Source of the DNA: Orientallactaga sibirica
Lineage: Eukaryota > Chordata > Mammalia > Rodentia > Dipodidae
DNA length: 64,000 nucleotides
Assembly: GCA_036365145.1 (NCBI GenBank)
Contig: JAEOAD010002525.1
Span: 1-64,000 of the forward strand
Direction: 5' to 3'
Under the pieces are notes generated by a model. The model ran no database searches. It worked only from the letters and a program-made list of their open reading frames with translations, and was not told the DNA's origin. Of the stretch, positions 1 through 12,260 are shown one piece after another. Numbering within the stretch: position 1 is the first letter of the stretch; each line of letters opens with the position of its first letter. Position numbers and translations under genes: made by a program.

Positions 1-3000
1 GATGGATCTTCCATTCCATATCTAATGGTAAACACCTGCAATTCAAAGATGGATGATCCATTCCTTAGGTAAAGGTAAACACCTGTATGGCACAGAGGGA
101 TCACCCATTCCTTAAGTAAAGGTAGACACCAGCGTTGACCAGAGGGATTATCCTTCTTTAGGTAAAGGAAAACATCTACCTTGAACAGAGGTATCATCCA
201 TTCCTTAGGTAAAGGTAAACACCTGCATTGATCTGAGTGATAATCTATATCTTAGGTAAAGATCAACACCTGCATTGCACAAAGGGATCATCCCAGTCCT
301 TAGGTAAAGGTAAACACCACCATTGCACAGAGGGATCATCCGTTCCTTAGGTAAAGGTAAACACCGCCATTGCACAGAGGTATCATCCGTTCCTTAAGTA
401 AAGGTGGAAACCTGCGTTTAACAGAAGTATCATCCTTCTTTAGGTAAATGTAAACACCTGCGTTGAACAGAGGTATCACTAGTTCCTTAGGTAAAGGTAA
501 ACACCTGCATTGCACACAGGGATCATCCATTCCTTAGGTAACTGTAAACACCTGCATTGAACATAGGGATACACCATTCCTTAGATAATTGTAAATATCT
601 GCATGGAACACAGATGTCATCTATTCCTTAGGTAAAGATCAACACCTGCATTGCACATGGGGATCATCCTATTCCTTATGTAAAGGTAAACACCTGCATT
701 GCACAGAGGGATCATCCATTCCTTAGGTAACTGTAAACACCTGCATTGAACAGAGGGATCATCCATTCTTTAGATAACGGTAAACACCTACATTGCACAG
801 AGGGATCATCCATTCCTTAGGTAAAGATAAACACCTGCATTGCACAGAGGGATCATTCATTCTTTGGTAACTGTAACACCTGCATTGAACAGAGGGGTCA
901 TCCATTCCTTAGATGTCAGTAAACACCTGCAGTGAAAAGTGTGCTCATCTATTCCTTAGGTAAAGATCAACACCTGCATTGCACAGAGGGATCATCCCAA
1001 TCCTTAGGTAAAGTTTGACACCTCATTGCAGAGAGGGATCATCCATTACTTAAGTAAATATAAACCAGTGCATTGCACAGAGGGATGATATATTCCTTAG
1101 GTAACTGTAAACACCTGCATTGAAGAGAGGGGTCATCCATTCCTTAGATGTCAGGAAACACCTATATTGAAAAGAGAGCTCATCCATTACTTAGGTAAAG
1201 ATAAACACCTGCAATGCACAGAGGGATCATCTATTCCTTAGGTAAATACCTGCATTGAACTTAGGGGTTATCCATTCCTTAGATGTCAGTATACACCTGC
1301 ATTGAAAAGAGGGCTCATCTATTTCTTAGGTAAAGGTAAACACCTGAATTGCACAGAGGGATCATCATTTCCTTAGGTAACTGTAAACACCTGCATTGAA
1401 CAGAGCGATCATCCATTACTTAGATAAATGTAAACATCTGCATTGGACAGCGGGATCATCTATTACTTAGTTAAAGATGAATACCTGCTTTGCAAAGAGG
1501 GATCATCCATATCCTTAGTAAGGGTAAAGACCTGCATTGCACAGAGGGATCATACATTCCTTAGGTAAAGGTGAACACCTGCATTGCACAGAGGGATCAT
1601 ACATTAATTAGCTAACTGTAAACACCTGCATCGAACAGAGGGATCATCCATTATTTAGATATCGGTAAAGACCTGCATTGCACAGACGGATCATCCCATA
1701 CCTTAGGTTAAGTTATACACCAGCATTGCACACAGGGAACATCCATTCCTTTGGTAAGGTTAAACACCTACATTAAACAGAGGGATCATCCATTCCTTTG
1801 ATAATGGTAAACACCTGCATTGAACAGAGGGATCATCTATTCCTTAGTTAAGTATCAACACCTGCATTGCACAGGGGTTCATCCCATTCCTTAGGTAAAG
1901 GTAAACAGCTGCATTGCACAGAGGTATCATCCATTCCTTCGGTAATGGTAAACACCTGCATTGCACACAGGGATCCGCCATTCCTTGTGTAAATGTCAAC
2001 ACCTGCATTGTACAGAATGATAATCCATTCCATAGGGAAAGGTAAACACCAGCATTTAACATGGGTATCTTCCATTCCTTAGGTAATAGTAAACACCTGC
2101 AATGCGCAGAGGGATCATCCATTCCTCAGGTAAAGGTAAAAAACTTCATTGCACAGAGGGATCATACATTCCTTTGGTAACTGTAAACACCTGCATTGAA
2201 CAGAGGGATCATCCAATCCTTAGATAATGGTAATCACCTGCATTGAACAGAGGGATCATCTATTCCTTACCTATAGATGAACACTTGCATGTCACAGCTC
2301 GGTCATCCCAATCCTTAGGTTAAGGTAAACACCTGCATTGCACAGAGGGATCATCCACTCCTTAGATAACTGTAAACACCTGCATTGAACAGAGGGATCA
2401 TCCATTACTTAGATAATCATAAAGACCTGCATTGCACAGAGGGATCATCCCATTCCTTAGGTAAACTTATACACATGCATTGAACACAGATAACATCCAT
2501 TCCTTTGGTAAAGGTAAACACCTGTTTTGAACAGAGGGATCCTCCATTCATTAGGTAATATTAAACACCATCAATGCAAAGAAGGATCATCCATTCCTAA
2601 GGTAAAAGTTAACACTTGCAATTCACACAGAGATCATCCATTGCTTAGGTAAAGGTAAACACCTGTAATGCAAAGAAGGATCATCCATTCCACAGGTAAG
2701 GGTAAAATCCTTGATTGCACAAAAGAATATCCATTCCTTAAGTAAAGGTAGAAACCTGGGTTGAACAGAGGGTTCATCCTTCTTTACGTAAAGGTAAACA
2801 CCTGCGTTGAAGAGAAGTATCATCCATTCCTTATGTAAAGGTAAACACTGCATTGAACAGGGGGATCATCCATTCCTAAGATAACGGTATACATTTGCAT
2901 TTCACAGAGGGATCATACATTCCTTAGGTAAAGATAAACTCTTGCCTTGCACAGAGGCATCATCAATTCCTCAGGTAAAGATAAACACCTGCATTGCACA

Positions 3001-4982
3001 GAGGGATCATCCATTCCTTAGGTAACTGTAAACACCTGCATTGAACAGAGGGATCATCCATTCCTCAGATAATGGTAAACACCTGCATTGCACAGAGGAA
3101 TCATCCATTCCTTAGGTAAAGATAAACACCTGTATTGAACAGAGGGATCATCCATTCCTTAGGTAATGGTAAACAGCTGTTTTGCACAAAGGGATCATCC
3201 ATTCCTTAGGTAACTGCAAATGCCTGCATTGATCAGAGGGGTCATGCATTCCATAGATGTCAGTAAACACCTTCCTTGAAAAGAGGGCTCATATATTCCT
3301 TAGTTAAAGATCAACACCTGCATTGCACAGAGAGATCATCCATTCCTTAGGTAAAGGTAAACACCTGCATTGCACAGAGCGATCATCTGTTCCTTAGGTA
3401 ACTGTAAACACCTGCATTGACCAGAGGGATCATCCATTACTTAGATAACGGTAAACACCTGCATTGCACAGAGGGATAATCCCATTCCTTAGGTGAAGTT
3501 ATACACCTTCATTGCACACAGGGAACATCCATTCCTTTGGTAAAGGTAAACACTTGCATTGAACAGAGGGATCATCCATTCCTTATATAACGGTAAACAC
3601 CTGCATTGAACAGAGTGATCATCTATTCCTTAGGTAAAGGTCAACACCTGCATTGCACAGAAGGTAATCCCATTCCTTAGGTAAAGATAAACACCTGCAG
3701 TGCACGTAGGGATCATACATTCCTTCGGTAAAGGTAAACACGTGCATTGCACAGAGGGATAATCCTTTCTTTAGGTAATGGTAAACACATGCATTGAACA
3801 GAGGGGTCATCCATTCCTTGTATGTCATTAAACACCTGCATTGAAAAGAGGGTCATTTATTCCTTATATAAAGATGAACACCTGCATTGCACAAAGGGAT
3901 CATCCATTCCTTAGGAAAAGGTAAACGCTTGCATTGCACAGAGGGATCATACATTCCTTATGTTATTGTAAACACCTGCATTGCACAGATGAATCATCCA
4001 CTCCTTAAGTAATGATCAACACCTTATTGAACAGAGGGATCATCCATTCCTTAGGTAAAGATAAAAACCTTCATTGAACAGATGGATCATTCTTTACTTA
4101 GGTAAAGGTCAACACTTGCATTGAACAGAGGGATCATCCCTTCCTTAGGTAAGGGTATACACCTGCATTGCACCAGGGTATCATCTATTACTTAAGTAAA
4201 GATAGAAACCTGGTTTGAAAAGAGGGATCATCCTTCTTTAGGTAAAGTTAGACACCTGCATTGAACAGAAGGATCATCCATTCCTTAGGTAACATTAAAA
4301 ACCTGCATTGCACAGAGGGATCATCCATTCCTTAGGTACTGGTAAACACCTGCGTTGCACAGAGGGATTATCCATTCCTTTGATATCGGGAAAAACCTGC
4401 ATTGAACAGAGGGATCATCCATTCGTTCGGTAACTGTAAACACCTGCATTGAGAAGAGGGATCATCTATTCCTTAGGTAAATATCAACACCTGCATTGCA
4501 CAGAGGATCATCCATTCCTTAGGTAAAGGTAAACACCTGCATTGCACATAGGCATCATCCATTGCTTAGGTAATGGTAAACACCTGGATTGCACAGAGGG
4601 ATCATTTATTCCTTAGATAAAGGTCAATACCTGCCTGGCCCAGAGGAATCATCCATTCCTTATGTAAAGGTATACACCTGCATCGCACAGAGAGAACATT
4701 CATTCCTTTTGTAAAGAGAAACACCTGCATTGAACAGAGGGTTCTTTCATTACTTAGGAAATAGTAAACACCTGTAATGCGCAGAGGGATCATCCATTTC
4801 ATAGGTCAAGCTAAAAACGTGCATGGCACACTGGGATCATCGAGTCTTTAGTTAACTGGAAACTCCTGCATTGAAAAGAGGGATCACCTATTCCTAAAGT
4901 AATGATCAGCACCTGCATTGCACAGAGATTCATCCATTCCTTAGGTAAAGGTAAAAAACTGCATTGCACAGAGGGATCATCC
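1..4982 (+). repeat. 47-bp satellite array, left segment
   Basis: Head-to-tail monomers with a 47-bp period; for example the CATCCATT landmark ends at 720, 767 and 814. Plus-strand landmarks in order are CCTTAGGTAAAG, GTAAACACCTGCATTG and CAGAGGGATCATCC. Units differ mainly by point changes: AGGTAAAGATCAAC, AGGTAACTGTAAAC and AGATAACGGTAAAC variants, and TTGCACAG versus TTGAACAG. These variants often follow one another in the same order (for example about 620-800), suggesting a local four-monomer (188-bp) higher-order pattern. The CCTGGCCCAGAGG-type monomer, common later, first appears near 4,630. No gene is supported here; minus-strand open frames of 60-90 codons are repeat by-products. Confidence 0.97.
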
Positions 4983-5052
4983 ATTCCTTATTCATTATTA
5001 TTCATTCCTTATTATTCATTCATTATTATTCATTCATTATTCCTTATTCCTT
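4983..5052 (+). repeat. ATT-rich microsatellite-like expansion inside a monomer
   Basis: A run built from TTCATTATTA, TTCATT and CCTTATT words interrupts one satellite unit between CCATTCC and CCTTAGACAACC. It looks like slippage of the CATTCCTTA part of the monomer, because its words are close variants of that segment. The 47-bp array continues on both sides in the same orientation. I saw no similar expansion elsewhere in the window. Confidence 0.85.
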
Positions 5053-8000
5053 AGACAACCTTAAACACCTGCATTGAACAGAGCGATCATCCATTCCTTA
5101 TGTAATGGTCAACAACTGCATTGAACATAGGGATCATCTATTCCTTAGGTAAAGATCAACACCTGCATTGCACAGAGGATCATCCATTCCATCGGTAAAG
5201 GTAAACACCTGCATTGCACATAGGGATTATCCATTCCTTAGGTAATGATAAACACCTGGATTACACAGAGGTATCATCCATTACTTAGATAACGTTAAAG
5301 ACCTGCATTGAACACAGGGATCATCCATTCCATAGGTAATGATCAACACCTGCATTGCACAGAGGGATTATCCATTCCTCAAACAAATATAAACGCCTGC
5401 AATGCACAGAGGGATCATCCATTCCTTAGGTAAAAGTAAACACCTGCATTGAACACAGCGATCTTCCATTCCATAGGTAATAGTACACACCTGCAATGCA
5501 CAGAGGGATCATCCATTCCTTAGTTAAGAATAAACACCTTCATTGCATAGAGGAATCATTCATTTCCTAGGTAACTGTAAACACCTTCATGGAACAGAGG
5601 GATCATACATTCCTTAGATTATTGTAAACACCTGAATTGAACAGAGGTGTCATATATTCCTTAGGTAAACGTGAACATATTCATTGCACAGAGGGATCAT
5701 CCATTCCTTAGGTAAAGGTCAACACCTGCATTGCAAAAAGGGATCTTCCCTTCCTTAAGTCATGATCAACACCTGCATTGAACACAGGGATCATCCATTC
5801 CTTAGGTAAAGGTCAAAAACTGCATTGCACAAAGGGATCATCCACACCTTATCTATAGGACAACACCTGCATTGCACAGAGGGATCATCCATTCCTTTTG
5901 TAAAGATAAACACCTGCAGTGAACAGAGGGATCTTTCATTCCTTAGGTAAGAGTAAGCACTTGCAATGTACAGAGCGATTATCCATTCCTCAAATATAAA
6001 CAGCTGCAATGCACTGAGGGATCATCCATTCCTTAGGGGAAAGGTAAACACCTGCATTGAACAGAGGGATCTTCCATTCCATAGGTAAGAGTAAACACCT
6101 GCATTGCACAGATTGATCACCCATTCCTTAGGTAAAGGTAAACACCTGCGTTGCACAGAGGTATCATCCGTTCCTTTGGTAACTGTAAATAACTGCATTG
6201 AACAAAGGGATGCTCCATTCCTTAGATAATGGTAAACACGTGCATTGAACAGAGGGATCATCTATTCCTTAGATAAAGATGAAAACCTGCATTGCACAGA
6301 GCGATCATCCCAATCCTCAGGTAAAGGTAAACACCTGCATTGCACAAACGGATCATCCATTCCTTAGGTAAAGGTAAACACCTGCATTGCACAGAGGGAT
6401 CATCCATTCCTTTGGTAACTGTAAACACCTGCATTGAACAGAGGGATCATCCATTCCTTAGATAATGGTAAACACCTCATTGAACAGAGGTGTCATATAT
6501 TCCTTATAAAGGTGAACATATTCATTGAACAGAAGGATCAGGAATTCCCTATGTAAAGGTCAACACATATATTGCAAAGAGGGATCTTCCATTCCGTAAG
6601 TAATGATCAACACCTGCATTGAACAGAGGGATCATCCATTCCTTAGGTAACGGCCAACACCTGCGTTGCACAGAGGGATCATCCATTCCTTAGGTAAAGG
6701 TCACCACCTGCCTGACCCAGAGGGATCATCCATACCTTATGTAAAGGTAAACACCTGCATTGCACACAGGGAACATCCATTCCTTAGGAAATAGTAAACA
6801 CCTGCAGTGCTCAGAGTTATCACCCATTACTTAGGTAAAGGTAAACACCTGCATTGCACAGAGGGATCGTCTATTCCTTAGGTAAGTGTATACACCTGCA
6901 TTGCACCGTGGGATTATCCCTTCCTAAGTAAAGGTAGAAAACTGGTTTGAAGAGATGGATCATCCTTCTTTAGGTAAAGGTAGACACCTGTGTTGACCAA
7001 AGGGATCATCCATTCCTTAGATAACGGGAAACACCTGCATTGCACAGAGGGATCATCCATTCCTTAGGTAATAGTAAACACCTGCAGTGATCAGAGCGAC
7101 CATCCATTCCTAAAATGATGTTGAACAATTGCATTGCACAGAAGGATCATCTATTCCTTAGGTAAAGATCAACACCTGCATTGCACAGAGAATCATCCAT
7201 TCCTTAGGTAACTGTAAACACATGCATTGCACAGAGTGATCATCCATTCCGTAGATAACAGTAAACAACTGCATTGAACAGAGGGATCATCTATTCCTTA
7301 GGTCACGCTTAAAACCTGCATTGCACAGAGGATAATCCATTACTTATGTAACTGTAAACAGCTGAATTGAACAGAGGGATCATCCATTTCTTAGATAAGG
7401 GTAAGCAGCTGCAAAGAACAGAGACATCATCTATTCCTTAGGCAAAGATCAACACCTGCATTGCACAGAGGGATCATATAATTCTTTACATAAAGCTAAA
7501 CAATTGCATTGCACAAAGTGATCATCCAATCCTTAGGTAAGTTCAACACCTGAATTGAACGGAGGGGTCATTCATTCCTTAGGTAAAGGTCAACATGTGC
7601 CTGTCCAAGAGGGATCATCCCTTTCTTATGTAAATGTAAACACATGTTCCTTTTGTAAAGGTAAACACCTGCATTGAACAGAGGGATCTTCCATTCCTTA
7701 GGTAATAGTAAACACCTGCAACTCACAGAGAGATCATCCTTTCCTAAAGTAAATGTAAACACCTACAATTCACAGAGTGATCATGCATTTCTTAGGTAAA
7801 GGTCAACACCTGCCTGGCCCAGAGGGGTCATCCATTCCTTATGTGAAGTTAAACACCTGTATTGAACACAGGGAAGATCCATTACTTTGGTAAAGGTAAA
7901 CACCTGCATTGAACAGACTGATCATCCATTCCTTAGGTAAAGGTAAATACCTGCATTGAACAGAGGGATCTTCCATTCCATAGGTAATAGTAAATACCTG

Positions 8001-11000
8001 CAATGCAAAGAGGGATCATCCATTCCATAGGAAAGGGGAAACACCTGCATTGCACAGAGGGATCATCCATTCCTTAGGTGACTGTAAACACCTTCATTGA
8101 ACAGAGGGATCATACATTCCTTAGATAATTGTAAACACCTGCATTGAACAGAGGTGTCATATATTCCATAGGTAAAGGTGAACATATTCATTGCACAGAG
8201 GGATCATCCATTCCTTAGGTAAAGGTCAATGCCTGCATTGTACAGAGAGATCATCCATGCCTTAGGTATAGGACAACACCTGCATTGCACAGAGGGATGT
8301 TACATTCCTAAAGTTATGATTAACGCCTGCATTGAACAGAGGTATCATCCATTCCTTAGGTAAAGGTCAACAACTGCCTTGCACAGATTGATCATCCATT
8401 CCTAAGGTACGAGGAGAACACCTGCATTGCACAGAGGGATCTTCAATTCCTTAGGTAAAGATCAACACCTGCATTGAACAGAGTGATCATCCATTCCTTA
8501 GGTAAAGGTCAACACCTGACAGGCAAGGAGGGATCATCCATACCTTATGTAAAGGTAAACACCTGCATTGAACACAGGGATCCTCCATTCCTTAGGTAAA
8601 CACCTTCATTTAACAGAGGGATCATACATTCCTTAGATAATGGTAAACACCTGCATTGAACAGAGCTGTCATATATTCCTTAGGTAAAGGTGAACATATT
8701 CATTGCACAGAGGGTTCATCCATTCCTTAGGTAAAGGTCAACACCTGCATTGTACAGAAGGATGATCCATTCCTTAGGTATAGGACAACACCTGCATTGC
8801 ACAGAAGGATCTTACATTCCTTAAGTAATGATCAACACCTGCATTGAACAGAGGGATCATCCATTCCTTAGGTAAAGGTCAACACCTGCATTGCATAGAG
8901 GGATCATCCGTTCCTTAGGTATAGGACAACACCTACATTGCACAGAGGGAACATCCATTCCTTAGGTAAAGTTCAAACCAGCCTGGCCCAGAGGGATCAT
9001 CCATACCTTATGTAAAGGTAAACACCTGCATTGCGCACAGGGAACATCCATTCCTTAGGTAATAGTAAACACCTGCATTGCACCGGGGGAACATTCCTTT
9101 TGTAATGGTAAACAGTTGCAGTGATCAGAGAGATCATCCATTCCTTAGATAATGGGAAACACCTGTATTGAAGAGAGGGATCATCCATTCCTTAGGTGAC
9201 TGTAAACACCTGCATTGAACAGAGGGATCATCCATTCCTAAGATAACGGTAAACACCTTTATGGGACAGAGGGGTCAACTATTCCTTAGGTAAAGATCAA
9301 CAAATGCATTGCACAGAGGGATCATCCATTCCTTAGGTAAATGTAAACACCTGGATTGCACAGAGGGATCATCCATTCCTTATGTAAAGGGAAAAACCTG
9401 CATTGCACACAGAGAACATCCATTACTTTTGTAATTGTAAACACCAGAATTGAACAGAGGGATCTTTAATTCCATACGTAATAGTAAACACCTGCAATGC
9501 ACAGAGGAATCATCCATTCCTAACGCAAATATAAACACCTGCAATACACAGACGGATCATCCATTCCTTAGGTTAATCTAAAAACCTGCATTTCACAGAG
9601 GGATCATCCATTGCTTAGGTAACTGTAAACAGCTGCATTGAAGAGAGGGATCATCCATTCCTTAGATAAGGGTAAGCACCTGCATGGAACAGAGACATCA
9701 GCTATTACTTAGGCAAATATCAACACTTGCATTGCACAGAGGGAGCATATAATTCCTTAGGTAAAGGTAAACACCTGCATTGAACAGAGGGATCATCCAT
9801 TCCTTAGGTAATGGTAAACACCTGGATTGCACAAAGGGATTATCCATTCCGTAGATAATGGTATACACCTGCATTGAACAGAGGGATCATCCATTCCTTA
9901 GGTAAAGGTCAACACCTGCCTGGCCCAGAGGGATCATCCATTCCTTATGTAAAGGTAAACACCTACATTGCACACAGAGAACATCCATTCCTTTTGAACA
10001 GAAGGATCTTTCACTCCTTAGGTAATAGTAAACACCTGCAATGCACAGAGGGATCATCCATTCCTTAGATAAGGGTAAGCCCCTGCATTGAACAGTGGGA
10101 TGAACCATTCCTAGGTAAACATAAACACCTGCCGTGCACAGAGGGATCAAGTATTCCTTAGGTAAAGTTGAACACCTGCTTTGCACAGAGTGATCATCCA
10201 ATCCTTAGGTAAGTTCAACACCTGCATTGAACAAATTTGTCATTCATTCCTTAGGTAAAGGTAAACATGTGCCTATCCAAGAGGGATCATCCCTTCCTTA
10301 TGTAAATGTAAACACCTGCATTGCACACAGTAAACACCAGTTCCTTTTGTAAAGGTAAACACCTGCATTGAATAGAGGGATCTTCCATTCATTAGTTAAT
10401 AGTAAACACTGGCAACTCAAAGAGGGATCGTCCATTCCTAAAGTAAATGTAAACACCTGCACTGCACAGACCGATCATCCATTCCTTAGGCAAAGGTCAA
10501 CACCTTCCTGCCCCGAGGGATCACCCATTCCTTATGTGAAGTTAAACACCTCCATTGAACACGGGGAACATCTATTACTTTTGTAAAGGTAATCACCTGC
10601 ATTGAACAGACTGATCATCCATTCCTTAGGTCAAGGTAAATACCTGCATTGAACAGAGGTATCTTCCATTCCAGAGGTAATAGTAAACACCTGCAATGCA
10701 CAGAGGGATCATTCATTCCTTAGGTAAGGGTAAAAACATGCATTGCACAGGGGGATCATCCATTCCTTAGGTAACTCTAAATACCTTCATTGAACAGAGG
10801 GATCATACTTTCCTTAGATAATGGTAAACACCTGCATGGAACAGAGGTGTCATATATTCCATAGGTTAAGTTGAACACATTCATTGCACAGAGGGATCAT
10901 CCATTCCTTAGGTAAAGGTCAATGCCTGCATTGTACAGAGGGATCATCCATTCCTTAGGTATAGGACAACACCTGCATTGCACAGAGGGATCTTACATTC

Positions 11001-12260
11001 CTTAAGGAATGATCAACACCTCCATTGAACAGAGGGATCATCCATGCCTTAGGTAAAGGTCAACACCTGCCTTGCACAGAGGGATCATCCATTCCTTTGG
11101 TACGAGGTGAAAACCTGCATTGCACAGAGGGATTTTCAATCCCTGAGGTAAAGATCAATACCTGCATTGAACAGAGTGATCTTCCATTGCTTAGGTAAAG
11201 TCAACACCTGACTGGCAAAGAGGGATCATCCATGCCTTATGTAAAGGTAAACACCTGCGTTGCACAGAGGGAACATCCCTTCCTTAGGTAATAGTAAACA
11301 CCTGCAAAGCACAGAGGGATCATCAGTTCCAAAGGTAAATGTAAACACCTACCATGCACACAGGGATCATCTATTCCTTAGGAAATGGTATACACATGCA
11401 TTGCACCGGAGGATTATAAATTCCTTTAAAAATGTAGAAACCTGGCTTGAAGAGAGGGATCATCCATCTTTAGGTAAAGGAAGACACCTGCGTTGAACAG
11501 AGGGATCATCCATTCCTTAGGTAACATTAAACATTTGCATTGCACAGAGGGATAATCCATTCCTTAGGTAATGGTCAACACCTGCATTGCACAGTGGGAT
11601 CATCCATAACTTAGGTAAATGTAAACACCTGCCTTGCACAGAGGGATCATGTATTCCTTAGGTAAAGGTGAACACCTGCATTGCACAGAGTGATCATCCA
11701 ATCCTTAGGTAAGTTCAACACCTGCATTGAACAGATGTGTCATTCATTCCTTAGGTAAAGGTCAACACCTGCCTGTCCAAGAGGATCATCCCTTCCTTAT
11801 GTAAATGTAAACATGGGCATTGCACACAGTAAACAACTGTTCCTTTTGTAAAGGTAAACACCTGCATTGAACAGAGGGATCTTCCATTCCTTAGGTAATA
11901 GTAAACACCTGCAACTCACAGAGGGATCATCCATTCCTAAAGGAAATGTAAACACCTGCAATGCACAGAGCGATCACCCATTCCTTAGGTAAAGGTCAAC
12001 ACCTGCCTGGCCCAGAGGGATCATCCATTCCTTCTGTGAAGTTAAACACCTGCATTGAACACAGGGAACATCCATTACTTTGGTAATGGTAAACACATTG
12101 CATTGAACAGACGGATCATCCATTCCTGAGGTAAAGGTAAACACCTGCATTGAACAGAGGGATCTTCCTTTCCTTAAGTAATGATCAAAACCTGCATTGT
12201 ACAGAGGGATCATCCATTCCTTAGGTATAGGACAACACCTGCATTGCACAGAGAGATCAT
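5053..12260 (+). repeat. 47-bp satellite array with recurring monomer series
   Basis: The same 47-bp array, now with a recurring ordered set of diagnostic monomers: CCTGGCCCAGAGG, then CACACAGAGAACATCC with CCTTTTGTAAAG, then GATCTTTCATTCC, then GGTAATAGTAAAC, then CCTAAGACAAATATAAAC. This series recurs, complete or partial, near 6.7, 7.8, 9.9, 10.3 and 11.8 kb. A stretch around 10,240-10,460 recurs about 1,500 bp on at 11,740-11,960 (near 32 monomers), marked by a GTCCAAGAGG / TATCCAAGAGG unit. No gene is supported; short open frames on both strands follow the repeat period. Confidence 0.95.
11640..12255 (+). repeat. Direct repeat, copy 1 of a near-identical 0.6-kb pair
   Basis: This segment matches 15,040-15,655 at an offset of about 3,400 bp. 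From about 11,830 to 12,245 I found only one substitution by eye (AAAGGAAATG versus AAAGTAAATG near 11,940 / 15,338). Shared private changes include ACACATTGCATTG and GATCTTCCTTTCC, which are absent from ordinary monomers. Identity this high between ~13-monomer blocks is unusual in an array whose neighbours differ at many positions. Confidence 0.85.

Noticed and set aside
9874..10068. Plus-strand frames of 60-88 codons in the array (also near 10,368, 11,260, 20,997, 37,945 and 50,709)
   Set aside because: The plus-strand consensus carries stops (TAA in GGTAAA), and these frames survive by chance phase and mutation. Their translations are also repeat-periodic.
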